Of a stretch of 64,000 bases of DNA, positions 18,541-26,118 are shown one piece after another. This stretch comes from Pseudomonas sp. GTDB lineage: Bacteria > Pseudomonadota > Gammaproteobacteria > Pseudomonadales > Pseudomonadaceae. The stretch lies in contig NZ_PEKX01000007.1 in the NCBI RefSeq assembly GCF_002796985.1, positions 1,354,284 through 1,418,283 of the forward strand, given 5' to 3'. The notes below the pieces were generated by a model, which saw only the letters and a program-made list of their open reading frames with translations, was not told the origin of the DNA and searched no databases. How positions within the stretch are numbered: position 1 is the stretch's first letter; every line of letters starts with the position of its first letter. The position numbers were made by a program, and so were the translations under genes.

Positions 18541-18620
18541 ACGTAGGGCGCATAACGCGTCAGCGTTATCCGCCGTTGAGGTATCGGCGGATAACCCGTT
18601 CCGGGTTATGCGCCCTACGT
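18541..18620. repeat. 80-base cruciform-forming repeat
   Basis: The outer arms ACGTAGGGCGCATAAC (18541-18556) and GTTATGCGCCCTACGT (18605-18620) are perfectly complementary over 16 bases, and an inner pair GTTATCCGCCG / CGGCGGATAAC forms 11 more. It lies directly against the neighbouring REP pair. Confidence 0.9.
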
Positions 18621-18649
18621 TCTGCATCTAAATCACGGCGGAGCACGAA

Positions 18650-18746
18650 CGTAGGATGGTGTGGAGCGCAGCGATACCCATCGATGACCGGGCGCCGGCA
18701 GCATGGGTATCGCAAGCTCGCGGAACGCCGCCCGACCCATCCAACG
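18650..18746. repeat. Second copy of the GTAGGATGG / CGATACCCATC inverted repeat
   Basis: CGTAGGATGG, GATACCCATC and ATGGGTATCGC occur in the same order as in the copy at 11195-11279; the right arm is diverged (CCCATCCAACG). Confidence 0.7.
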
Positions 18747-18836
18747 TAGGCGTTTGCCGGGTAGGCCGGCAGGGCTTGGTTCGCGAGCAAGGACTAGGCG
18801 TCCCCCTCGGTCCTACAGGTTGGTCTCAGCGCCCTT

Positions 18837-18862
18837 CGTAGGAGCGAGCTTGCTCGCGAACG
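18837..18862. repeat. REP half element
   Basis: CGTAGGAGCGAGCTTGCTCG begins here, a single full REP core directly downstream of the pauB-like stop. A truncated inverted partner (GGTTCGCGAGCAAGG) is at 18778-18793. Confidence 0.85.
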
Positions 18863-18874
18863 CTTTTCAGCAAA

Positions 18875-20188
18875 TCAGCGCAGCTTCTCCATCATCTGGT
18901 AGTACCACATCCCCGCCGCCAGCATCGGGTTGCCGAACACGTCGCCCATTGGCACACGGACGTGCTTGCACTGGGCGAAGGTGTCGAACTGCTCCAGGTC
19001 GCCGCTCATCGCCGTGGCCATGATCTCGCCCATGATGTGGGTGGTCGCCACGCCATGGCCGGAGTAGCCCTGGCAGTACCAGACGTTCTCCGACAGCTTG
19101 CCCAGCTGCGGGATACGGTTCATCACGATGCCCATGGCGCAGCTCCACTGGAACTCGATGTCCACGCCCTTGAGCGCCGGGAAGGTGCGCTCGATGCACG
19201 GGCGCAGCTCGCCGGCGATGTCGCGCGAGTCGCGGCCGGAGTAGTTGGCGCCGCCGCCGAACAGCAGGCGGCCGTCGCCGGTCATGCGGTAGTAGTCGAG
19301 CACGAAGCGGCAGTCGTAGACCGCCAGGTCCTGCGGGTTGATGCGCTTGGCCAGTTCGCCCAGCGGCTTGGTGGTGACGATGCCGCCCATGGCCGGGAAG
19401 ATCATGCCCTTGAGCTGCTTGCGCTCCAGCTTGTGGTAGACGTCGCCGGCCAACATCACCTGGGATGCGTTGATCCGTCCGCCCGATGTCACCACCGCCG
19501 GGCGCGGGCCGTGGATGATGTCCAGCACTTCGGAGTGCTCGAAGATCAGCGCGCCCAGGCTGGCGGCGGCCTTGGCTTCGCCGATGCACAGGTTGAGCGG
19601 GTGCAGGTGCATGTTGCGGGTGTTCTTCACCGCTCCGCAGTACAGGTCGCTTTCCAGATGGGCGCGCACGCCGGCGCCATCGAGCAGGCTGACCTGGTCG
19701 CCCATGCCACGGCGCTGGGCCTCGTCGTAGGCAGCCTTGAGTTCGTCCATGTGCACAGGCTTCATCGCCGCATGCAGGTGGCCGAATTTCAGGTCGCAGG
19801 GGATGCCGTACTTTTCCACGCGGTTCTTGATGATCTCGTGGCCGCGCCAGCGCAGGTGCCAGATGAAATCGTCAACGTCGTCGCCCAGCCACTGGCGCAT
19901 CTGCTTCTCCATGGCGGAGTCGCCCGAGAGGCTGCCGGTGACCTGCCCGCCATTGCGCCCGCTGGCGCCCCAGCCGACCTTGTTGGTCTCGACGATGGCG
20001 ACCTTGTAGCCGCGCTCGGCCAGCTCCACGGCAGTGGCGACGCCGGTGAAGCCGCCGCCGATGATGGCGATGTCAACGTTCACCTCGCCTTGCAGCGTGG
20101 GGTAGCCGGTCTCTTCGTTGAGGCTCGCGGAGTAGTACGACTTCGCGCGCTCGGGGGCTGGCGTGGCGGGGTTAACAGCGGCGTTCAT
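18875..20188 (-). CDS. pauB: FAD-dependent gamma-glutamyl-polyamine oxidoreductase (PauB/PuuB-like)
   Basis: Predicted DAO-family flavoprotein of 437 residues oxidising gamma-glutamylated polyamines to aldehydes in the cytoplasm. The FAD loop IIGGGFTGVATAVELAERG (near residue 35) and the GWGASGRNGGQ segment are typical of PuuB. The start at 20188 follows AGGAA by seven bases and gives the normal length; longer frames run into a repeat element. It lies downstream of the glutamine-synthetase-like gene on the same strand, matching the pauA/pauB pairing of P. aeruginosa. Which paralogue number applies cannot be told without alignment. Confidence 0.88.
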   Translation of the reverse strand: MNAAVNPATPAPERAKSYYSASLNEETGYPTLQGEVNVDIAIIGGGFTGVATAVELAERGYKVAIVETNKVGWGASGRNGGQVTGSLSGDSAMEKQMRQWLGDDVDDFIWHLRWRGHEIIKNRVEKYGIPCDLKFGHLHAAMKPVHMDELKAAYDEAQRRGMGDQVSLLDGAGVRAHLESDLYCGAVKNTRNMHLHPLNLCIGEAKAAASLGALIFEHSEVLDIIHGPRPAVVTSGGRINASQVMLAGDVYHKLERKQLKGMIFPAMGGIVTTKPLGELAKRINPQDLAVYDCRFVLDYYRMTGDGRLLFGGGANYSGRDSRDIAGELRPCIERTFPALKGVDIEFQWSCAMGIVMNRIPQLGKLSENVWYCQGYSGHGVATTHIMGEIMATAMSGDLEQFDTFAQCKHVRVPMGDVFGNPMLAAGMWYYQMMEKLR

Positions 20189-20226
20189 TGCGGTGTTCCT
20201 TTCTTGTTCGTTCGTTTCGCCTGCTT

Positions 20227-20390
20227 CCCTCACCCTAACCCTCTCCCAGAGGGAGAGGGGACTGATCGGAGCAAGCCTTGATGTCTGGTTGTCGCCGGGT
20301 GCCTCAGTGAGCGAAAAGCTCATCTCGGCACATTCGGCGCCCTCTCCCTCTGAGCGGGGCGCGCAGCCTGGGCTGGGGTGAGGGGCTCCT
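20227..20390. repeat. Inverted pair of CTCACCCTAACCC-type repeats between pauA and pauB
   Basis: CCTCACCCTAACCCTCTCCC near 20228 faces GGCTGGGGTGAGGGG ending near 20387. A further copy of the same family is at 45839-45898. The pair fills the gap between the two polyamine genes. Confidence 0.8.
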
Positions 20391-20415
20391 GAGTCCACGA
20401 CTCAACAGAGCGCCC

Positions 20416-21780
20416 TCACGCCTGCGTCAGATACCAGCGCCAGTCCTGCTCGCCGACTTCGCCCATGAACTGGCGGTACTCGGCCTGCTTCACCTTGAGA
20501 TAGACGCCGAGGAATTCGTGGCCCAGCGCATCCCGCGCCCAACTGGAGCGCTCCAGCGCGCGCAGCGAGGTGAGCCAGTCGGTGGGCAGCAGTTCCTTGG
20601 CCTGGGCGTAGCCGTTGCCTTCCACCGGCGCACCCGGGTCGATTTCTTCTCGGATGCCGCGATGAATACCGGCGAGGATGGCCGCGGCGGCCAGATAAGG
20701 GTTGGCATCGGCGCCGCAGATGCGGTGCTCCACATGCCGGGTGTTGGCCGGACCGCCGGGCACGCGCAGGCTCACGGTGCGGTTGTCGCAGCCCCAGGTC
20801 GGCGCCAGCGGCGCGTAGCTGTTGGCCTGGAAGCGGCGGTAGGAGTTGGCATTGGGGCAGAACAGCAGCAGCGAGTCGAGCAGGCTTTTCAGCATGCCGC
20901 CCACGGACTGGCGCAGCAGCGGGGTGCCTGCCGGGTCTTCGCTGGCGAACAGGTTGTTGCCCTCGGCGTCCGCCAGGGAAACGTGCATGTGCATGCCGGT
21001 GCCGGCCAGGTCGTCGAACGGCTTGGCCATGAAGCAAGCCTGCATGCCGTGCTTGTGCGCCACGCCTTTCACCAGGCGCTTGTAGCGCACGGCCTGGTCC
21101 ATGGCGACCAGTGCGTCGCCGTGCTCCAGGGTGATTTCCACCTGGCCCGGCGCGTACTCGGAGATGGCGGTGCGCGCCGGAATGCCCTGGGCCTTGCAAG
21201 CGGCATAGAGGTCGGCGAGGAACGGTTCGATCTGCTCCAGCTCGCGCAGGCCGTAGACCTGGGTTGCACGCGGACGGCCGCCGTCGGCGTCCAGCGCCGG
21301 TTGCGGGCGGCCGTTGGCATCGCGCTTGGCGTCCAGCAGGTAGAACTCCAGCTCGCAGGCCATCACCGGGTGGTAGCCGGCAGCCTTGAGGCCGTCGATC
21401 ACGTGGATCAGCACATGGCGCGGGTCGGCGATGTCCGCCGGCTTGCCCTGTTCGGGATGCATGCTGACCTGCACCGCTGCCGTGGGAATCTGCCGCCAGG
21501 GCAGGCGCACCAGGCTGCCGGCCAGCGGGTAGGCGCGGCAGTCGATATCGCCCACCTCCCAGACCAGCCCGGAATCCTCTACATCCTCGCCGTGCAGGGT
21601 GAGGCCGAGGATGGTGCTGGGCAGCGGCCGGCCCGACTGGTACACGGCGAGCAGTTCCTCGCGGTGCAGCAGCTTGCCGCGCGGCACGCCGTTGGCGTCG
21701 AGGATGAACAGCTCGACCATCTCGATATCGGGGTTCTGGGCCAGGAAATACTGGGCTTCTTGCACGGAGGCGAAATTCAT
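20416..21780 (-). CDS. pauA: Gamma-glutamylpolyamine synthetase (glutamine-synthetase family, PauA/PuuA-like)
   Basis: ATP-dependent ligase that joins glutamate to putrescine or another polyamine as the first catabolic step. The 454-residue form starting MNFASVQEAQYF is chosen because the extra 38 codons upstream are cysteine/proline-rich and not conserved-looking. Glutamine-synthetase motifs are visible: ELEFYLLD (metal site, near residue 165), GTGMHMHVSL (near 255) and the NRTVSLRVPGG arginine site (near 335). The PuuA subfamily lacks the adenylylation tyrosine region of GlnA. It precedes pauB on the same strand across a repeat-filled gap. Confidence 0.9.
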   Translation of the reverse strand: MNFASVQEAQYFLAQNPDIEMVELFILDANGVPRGKLLHREELLAVYQSGRPLPSTILGLTLHGEDVEDSGLVWEVGDIDCRAYPLAGSLVRLPWRQIPTAAVQVSMHPEQGKPADIADPRHVLIHVIDGLKAAGYHPVMACELEFYLLDAKRDANGRPQPALDADGGRPRATQVYGLRELEQIEPFLADLYAACKAQGIPARTAISEYAPGQVEITLEHGDALVAMDQAVRYKRLVKGVAHKHGMQACFMAKPFDDLAGTGMHMHVSLADAEGNNLFASEDPAGTPLLRQSVGGMLKSLLDSLLLFCPNANSYRRFQANSYAPLAPTWGCDNRTVSLRVPGGPANTRHVEHRICGADANPYLAAAAILAGIHRGIREEIDPGAPVEGNGYAQAKELLPTDWLTSLRALERSSWARDALGHEFLGVYLKVKQAEYRQFMGEVGEQDWRWYLTQA

Positions 21781-22374
21781 GGGGCTCTCGTTAGCATCCA
21801 CGCGGATGCGCTGACGACCTGCAGGCCAGGGCCGCGCCCAAGGGCACGGGGTTGAAGGCAGGCAAGCGATGCAACGGGCTACGTCTTGTTCCAAAGGCGC
21901 GGGGGCCTTGAGTAAACGTAGTTCCGTCGGGCGAAGTCGGGCGGGGTGCCCGGTCAGCGAGAGGTGCTATCCGGTGGGCGCGCGTGGCGGCAATGCCAGA
22001 GCGCCCAGAAGGCCAGTTCCAGAGGCAGGGTCAGCGGTTGCAGTTCGAGCCAGCGGGCATGTTTGCGCGGCAGGCGGACGGCGCTGCCGGCCTTGCGGGC
22101 GGCGACGGGTTCCAGCGGTGCGGGCGAAACGAGCAGATGCATGTCGAAGGATTTGGCTGACGATTCCCGCAGACTCGCACGGCGTATGCGTTTGTTAAAT
22201 GTGATTTTCAAGACGTTCAGTTTTACAAAATCGAAACCGAATGCACGTCTCGCATCGCCATGAATGCCGCCCCAGAGCCTTTGCGGCCGTCATCGCGCAG
22301 TCCGTCGAAGCAACCGGAACCCACGCCCTGCCTGCCCTAGACTGGTGCCATCAGCCGCCGTTGCGGGTTTGCCC
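21781..22374. other. 594-base region upstream of pauA
   Basis: Apart from the tentative 62-residue frame (21954-22142) no gene was recognised. The stretch around 22180-22250 is distinctly less GC-rich (GTTAAATGTGATTTTC and TTTTACAAAATCG), which is where promoters for pauA or the MoaD-like gene might sit; no specific -35/-10 pair can be defended. Confidence 0.4.
21954..22142 (-). CDS. Small unknown protein (62 residues), tentative
   Basis: A short frame beginning MHLLVSPAPLEPV. Its codons have the C/G-rich third positions of the neighbouring genes, which argues for a real gene. No ribosome site is clear and no domain was recognised; the sequence is rich in leucine, arginine and alanine with a tryptophan-containing hydrophobic stretch (LELAFWALW). 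It lies upstream of pauA on the same strand. Confidence 0.4.
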   Translation of the reverse strand: MHLLVSPAPLEPVAARKAGSAVRLPRKHARWLELQPLTLPLELAFWALWHCRHARPPDSTSR

Positions 22375-22644
22375 ATGTGTCGTATTGCCTTCGCCCCATC
22401 GATCCAGCGCCACGTTCCGCTAGCCGAGCGCGAGTTGCCGGCGGATACGCTGGCCGGCGCGCTGGAGGCGGTGTTCGCCGAGGCGCCGAAACTGCGCGGC
22501 TACCTGCTGGATGACCAGGGCGGGCTGCGCCGGCACCTGACGATCTTCATCGACGGCCTGCGCCTGCGTGACCGTGCCCGCCTCAGCGATGCGCTGGCAG
22601 CGGACAGTGAGGTCTACGTGGTGCAGGCGCTGAGTGGCGGTTGA
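22375..22644 (+). CDS. MoaD/ThiS-family ubiquitin-like sulfur-carrier protein
   Basis: A beta-grasp ubiquitin-like protein of 89 residues. The strands RGYLLDDQG, RRHLTIFIDG and EVYVVQ and the C-terminal diglycine (ALSGG) match MoaD/ThiS, in which the last glycine is activated as an adenylate and thiocarboxylated by an E1-like enzyme. It is not next to moaE, moeB or thiazole genes; instead it runs directly into the beta-propeller gene 28 bases on. The start ATG 22375 has no strong ribosome site. Function is probably sulfur delivery or protein tagging, unproven. Confidence 0.8.
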   Translation: MCRIAFAPSIQRHVPLAERELPADTLAGALEAVFAEAPKLRGYLLDDQGGLRRHLTIFIDGLRLRDRARLSDALAADSEVYVVQALSGG

Positions 22645-22672
22645 GGACCAGGCGGAATTTCAGGAGAGCAAA

Positions 22673-23776
22673 ATGGACGATCGACTGCTGGTGGCGACCC
22701 GCAAAGGGCTGTTCACCTTCCAGCGTGGTGCGGAGGGCTGGCAGGAAATCTGCCGGGATTTCATTGGCGAACCGCTGAGCACGGTGCTCGCCGACCCGCG
22801 CGATGAAACCCTCTACGCCGCACTCAACCTCGGCCACTTTGGCTGCAAGCTGTGGCGTCAGCGCGCAGGTGAGGACTGGCAGGAGGTGGCCGTGCCGACC
22901 TATCCGCCGCAACCCGATCCGCTGCCCGAGCCCAAAGAGGGCGAAGCTCCACCCGCGCCCTGGGTCCTGCAACAGATCTGGTGCCTGGAGACCGGCAGCG
23001 CCGCCGAGCCCGGCGTGCTGTGGGCCGGGACCATTCCCGGCGGCCTGTTCCGCAGTGACGATGCAGGCGATAGCTGGGAGCTCAATCGCCCGCTCTGGGA
23101 TCGCCCCGAGCGCTCGCGCTGGATGGGCGGCGGCTACGACTGGCCGGGCATCCACTCGGTCAGCGTCGACCCGCGCGACAGCCAGCACCTGACCGTCGCC
23201 GTGTCCTGCGGCGGCGTGTGGCAGAGCGACGATGGCGGCGCCGATTGGCGCCTCACCACCAGCGGCATGTATGCCGACTACATGCCGCCGGAGCTGCGCG
23301 AGGAGGGCGCCATCCAGGACCCGCACCGCCTGGTGCAATGCCCCGCGCAGCCGCAGCGCCTGTGGGTGCAGCACCACAACGGCATCTTCACCTCCACCGA
23401 CGGCGGCGCGCGCTGGAGCGACGTGCAGGTCAAACCGTCGAGTTTCGGCTTCGCCGTCGCCGTCCACCCGACCCAGCCGGACACCGCCTGGTTCGTCCCC
23501 GCCGTGAAGGACGTCTGCCGGATTCCGGTGGACGCGCGCTTCGTCGTCACCCGTACCCGTGACGGCGGCGCCAGCTTCGAGGTGCTCGACAGCGGCCTGC
23601 CGCAGGGGGCGGCCTTCGACTTGGTGTATCGCCACGGCCTGGCGGTGGATGACGACGGCGTGTGCCTGGCGATGGGCTCCACCACCGGCGGGCTGTGGCT
23701 GTCGGAGAACGGCGGCGACCACTGGCAGTGCCTGTCGATGAACCTGCCGCCGATCTACTGCGTGCGCTTCGGCTGA
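22673..23776 (+). CDS. BNR/sialidase-like beta-propeller protein
   Basis: A 367-residue protein built of repeated propeller blades. Repeated Asp-box-like segments are visible: LFRSDDAGDSWE, VWQSDDGGADWR, IFTSTDGGARWS, VTRTRDGGASFE and LWLSENGGDHWQ. No signal peptide is seen, so it is probably cytosolic. AGGAGA precedes ATG 22673 at ideal spacing. Databases often call this family exo-alpha-sialidase or glycosyl hydrolase, but the catalytic residues of sialidases are not evident, so an enzymatic role is doubtful. It is likely co-expressed with the MoaD-like gene. Confidence 0.75.
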   Translation: MDDRLLVATRKGLFTFQRGAEGWQEICRDFIGEPLSTVLADPRDETLYAALNLGHFGCKLWRQRAGEDWQEVAVPTYPPQPDPLPEPKEGEAPPAPWVLQQIWCLETGSAAEPGVLWAGTIPGGLFRSDDAGDSWELNRPLWDRPERSRWMGGGYDWPGIHSVSVDPRDSQHLTVAVSCGGVWQSDDGGADWRLTTSGMYADYMPPELREEGAIQDPHRLVQCPAQPQRLWVQHHNGIFTSTDGGARWSDVQVKPSSFGFAVAVHPTQPDTAWFVPAVKDVCRIPVDARFVVTRTRDGGASFEVLDSGLPQGAAFDLVYRHGLAVDDDGVCLAMGSTTGGLWLSENGGDHWQCLSMNLPPIYCVRFG

Positions 23777-23898
23777 GCCTTGCGCCTGGCCTGCTCGCGT
23801 ACTTCGCGCGGCTTCATGCGGTGGTCGAAATAGTTGATCGCGGTGCCGAACACGACGATGGCGATCAGGATGCTCAGGCCGATGTGCGTGGCTTCCAT
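23755..23898 (-). CDS. Small single-span membrane protein (47 residues)
   Basis: The frame starts at ATG 23898 with AAGGAG six bases before it and ends at TAG 23755. Residues 6-22 (IGLSILIAIVVFGTAI) form one hydrophobic span, followed by a strongly basic tail (HRMKPREVREQARRKAQPKR). It begins 21 bases after the RimK-like gene stop on the same strand and its 3' end overlaps the end of the convergent propeller gene by 22 bases. The orientation would leave the basic tail in the cytoplasm. No family was recognised. Confidence 0.72.
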   Translation of the reverse strand: MEATHIGLSILIAIVVFGTAINYFDHRMKPREVREQARRKAQPKRTQ

Positions 23899-23919
23899 GG
23901 GTTCTCCTTGAGGCGGGGA

Positions 23920-25500
23920 TCACAGCGCCAGGCCGCGCCGCTTGAGTTCCAAGCGGCGGATGAACTCCTCCAGCACCTGGCGGTAGAGGTCGTCCTTGAG
24001 GCAGGCGTCTTCGATGCCGGCGTCGAGGTTGGGGTTGTCGTTCACCTCGATCACCACCACTTCGCCGTCGACCTGCTTGAGGTCCACGCCATACAGGCCG
24101 TCGCCGATCAGGCTGGCGGTCTTCAGCGCCAGCTCCACCACGGCGGGCGGCGCGCTTTCCACCGGCAGCGTGCGGCATTCGCCGATCGCCTCGCCGTCGG
24201 CCTTGTGCTCGACGATCTGCCAGTGCCCGCGCGACATGAAGTACTGGCAGGCGAACACCGGCTTGCGGTTGAGGATGCCGATGCGCCAGTCGTACTCGGT
24301 ATAGAGGTACTCCTGGGCGAGCAGCAGTACCGAGTGCTCGAACAGTTCGGCGCTGACGCTGCGCAATTGCTGGGCGTCCTCGACCCTGTAGACGCCACGG
24401 GAGAAGCAGCCGTCGGGGATCTTCAGCACCAGGGGGAAGCCCAGTCGCGCACCGACGCGCTCCAGTTCCTGGGGGGTGTCCTTGTAGAGGATTTCCGTGT
24501 CCGGCATGCCCAGGCCCTGGCTGCGCAGCAGGTCGGTGAGATAGACCTTGTTGGTGCAACGCAGGATCGAGGCCGGGTCGTCCATCACGATCAGCCCCTC
24601 GCGCTCGGCTTTCTTGGCGAAGCGGTAGGTGTGGTCGTCGACGCGGGTGGTCTCGCGGATCAGCAGCGCGTCGTACTCGGCCAGGCGCGAGTAGTCCTTC
24701 TTCTCGATCAGTTCGACGTCGATGCCCAACTGCCGGCCGACCCGGACGAAGTTTTCCAGCGCGCGGGCATTGGACGGCGGCAGGCTCTCCGCCGGGTTGT
24801 GCAGGATGGCCAGGTCGTAGCGCGCCAGGCGTCGTGAGTTGGGCTGGCGCCAGACGCGCCGGCTGAATCGGTCGAGTGCGTCGGCGAACTGGTCTTCCTG
24901 GTTTTCCCGCAGCTTGTGCAGGGCGCCGGGGCGCACGCCGGCGATGTGCCAGGCGTCGGTGCGGCGGAAGTCCACCAGCAGGATCGGGCAGGGGAAGGCC
25001 TCGAACAACTGGCGTGCGATGGGTTGCAGCGGCTCCAGGTCAGTACGGCCGAAGTACAGGCGCAGAGTGAAGCCGTCGGTGCTGGCACAGGGATGCTGGT
25101 CGAGGGCTTTTTCCAGGGTCTTTTCCAGGCCATCCAGCGCCAGACCGTAGAGGGATTTCTTCGCCAGTTCGCTGATAGTGCGCACCGACGGAATTACCTT
25201 GTGGCCGCGTGCTTCAGCGAGCAGCGAACAATAATAACCGTGGCCGAGATATTTATAGTTGCGACACAGGTTGATGACCTGGAAGCGCTTTCCCGCTTCG
25301 AACTGGCGGGAGTCTTCCAGATATTCCCGCGCGGTCAGCATGTCCTCGCTGGGAATATAAGAAGCCCAGTCTTCCTTGCGCTCGACGATGATCAGAACCC
25401 TGCTGAAACGGGCGGATGGCGGCTCCGGAGCGGCCTCGTCGACTAGCTGGAGGGAACTTTCGTTGAACTTTTCATGGGCGTTGGTCTGTAGCGAAGACAT
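23920..25500 (-). CDS. RimK-family ATP-grasp ligase with RimK-like N-terminal (RLAN) domain
   Basis: Predicted carboxylate-amine ligase of 526 residues. The first 220 residues resemble the RimK-like ATP-grasp N-terminal domain (VLIIVERKEDW, INLCRNYKYLGHGYYCSLLAEARGHKV segment), and the C-terminal half (from about 285) is the ATP-grasp fold, with nucleotide strand KIPDGCFSRGV and the metal-binding VIEVNDNPNLDAG near the end. RimK of E. coli adds glutamates to ribosomal protein S6; longer relatives of this type act on unknown targets. It is followed by a small membrane protein and divergent from a broken acetyltransferase of the type often encoded beside it. Confidence 0.82.
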   Translation of the reverse strand: MSSLQTNAHEKFNESSLQLVDEAAPEPPSARFSRVLIIVERKEDWASYIPSEDMLTAREYLEDSRQFEAGKRFQVINLCRNYKYLGHGYYCSLLAEARGHKVIPSVRTISELAKKSLYGLALDGLEKTLEKALDQHPCASTDGFTLRLYFGRTDLEPLQPIARQLFEAFPCPILLVDFRRTDAWHIAGVRPGALHKLRENQEDQFADALDRFSRRVWRQPNSRRLARYDLAILHNPAESLPPSNARALENFVRVGRQLGIDVELIEKKDYSRLAEYDALLIRETTRVDDHTYRFAKKAEREGLIVMDDPASILRCTNKVYLTDLLRSQGLGMPDTEILYKDTPQELERVGARLGFPLVLKIPDGCFSRGVYRVEDAQQLRSVSAELFEHSVLLLAQEYLYTEYDWRIGILNRKPVFACQYFMSRGHWQIVEHKADGEAIGECRTLPVESAPPAVVELALKTASLIGDGLYGVDLKQVDGEVVVIEVNDNPNLDAGIEDACLKDDLYRQVLEEFIRRLELKRRGLAL

Positions 25501-25556
25501 GGTTGAAGGGCCTGTCTGAAAGTTGCCGTGTGTCTATTAAGCAGCAACTTCCTGAA

Positions 25557-25712
25557 ATGTCCCGGTTCATGACGAAAGTTTTACGGGAACCCATATCGCT
25601 GTTATACCGCCTTGCCACGCGCACCGATTTACCGCGTCTTGTGGCGTTGGAGGAAAGCACTTTCGACGAGGATGGCTGCGCAGACTGGCGTTACGAGAAG
25701 CCGCTGATCTGA
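25557..25712 (+). pseudogene. Truncated GNAT acetyltransferase fragment
   Basis: A 51-codon frame whose part LATRTDLPRLVALEESTFDED matches the N-terminal strand and helix of GNAT acetyltransferases, then stops after GCADWRYEKPLI. GNAT proteins are about 150 residues or more, so only the start survives. It is divergent from the RimK-like gene, the usual place for a RimK-associated acetyltransferase. The pairing with that family is inference. Confidence 0.5.
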
Positions 25713-25743
25713 GCGAACGAGAAGGGGCTGGTCATTGCATCGA

Positions 25744-25771
25744 AAACAATCTATAAAAGTATAGATTGTTT
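25744..25771. promoter_or_regulatory. Operator of the BigR-type sulfur operon
   Basis: Two perfect 12-base arms (AAACAATCTATA and TATAGATTGTTT) around a 4-base spacer form an AT-rich inverted repeat ending 17 bases before the regulator's ATG. Its size and place fit a dimeric ArsR-type repressor overlapping its own promoter; TATAAA/TATAGA within it could be the -10. Confidence 0.8.
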
Positions 25772-25788
25772 ATTTGTAGATCATTGCC

Positions 25789-26118
25789 ATGACCGCCACC
25801 ACGCTCGACCCCGCCGACGCCCTGCGTTTGCACCAATCCGCTGAATCCGCCAGCCAGTTGCTCAAGGCCCTGGCCAACGCCGATCGCCTGATGCTGCTCT
25901 GCCAGTTGGCCCAGGGCGAGTTGAATGTCGGCGAACTGGAAGCCCGCACCGGCATTTCCCAGCCCACCCTGTCGCAACAGCTGGCCGTACTGCGTCGCGA
26001 GGAACTGGTGGAGACCCGCCGCGACGGCAAGCAGGTCTATTACCGCATCGCCAGCCAGCAGGCGCTGGCGGTGATCGAGACCTTGTACCGACTGTTCTGC
26101 GCGGAGGAGGCCAAATGA
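25789..26118 (+). CDS. bigR: ArsR-family persulfide-sensing repressor (BigR/SqrR-like)
   Basis: Winged-helix repressor of 109 residues. The recognition helix is SQPTLSQQLAVLRR, and two cysteines, C38 (LLCQL) and C104 (LFCAE), are 66 residues apart, the same spacing as the redox pair C42/C108 of BigR, which form a disulfide or polysulfide link when sulfide or persulfide is present and release DNA. No metal-site signature of other ArsR proteins was seen. It starts a four-gene operon in which each gene overlaps the next by 4 bases (ATGA). Confidence 0.88.
   Translation: MTATTLDPADALRLHQSAESASQLLKALANADRLMLLCQLAQGELNVGELEARTGISQPTLSQQLAVLRREELVETRRDGKQVYYRIASQQALAVIETLYRLFCAEEAK

Larger units (their letters stand above)
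18379..18874. other. 496-base intergenic region filled with repeats
   Basis: No gene was recognised between the LysR start and the PauB-like stop. The region is a mosaic of at least four palindromic repeats: a REP pair (18471-18537), an 80-base cruciform (18541-18620), a diverged GTAGGATGG-type inverted repeat (18650-18746) and further REP halves (18778-18793, 18837-18862). The LysR promoter should lie near its left end. Confidence 0.8.

Noticed and set aside
18471..18862. CRISPR-like array in the repeat-rich region
   Set aside because: Repeats are of different families and orientations, with no regular spacing and no cas genes.
22673..23776. Genuine exo-alpha-sialidase
   Set aside because: Asp-box-like repeats are present, but the arginine triad and other catalytic residues of sialidases and a signal peptide are not seen.
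22583..24559. 658-codon leftward frame opposite the propeller gene
   Set aside because: Overlaps two supported genes and lacks domain character; an antisense frame.
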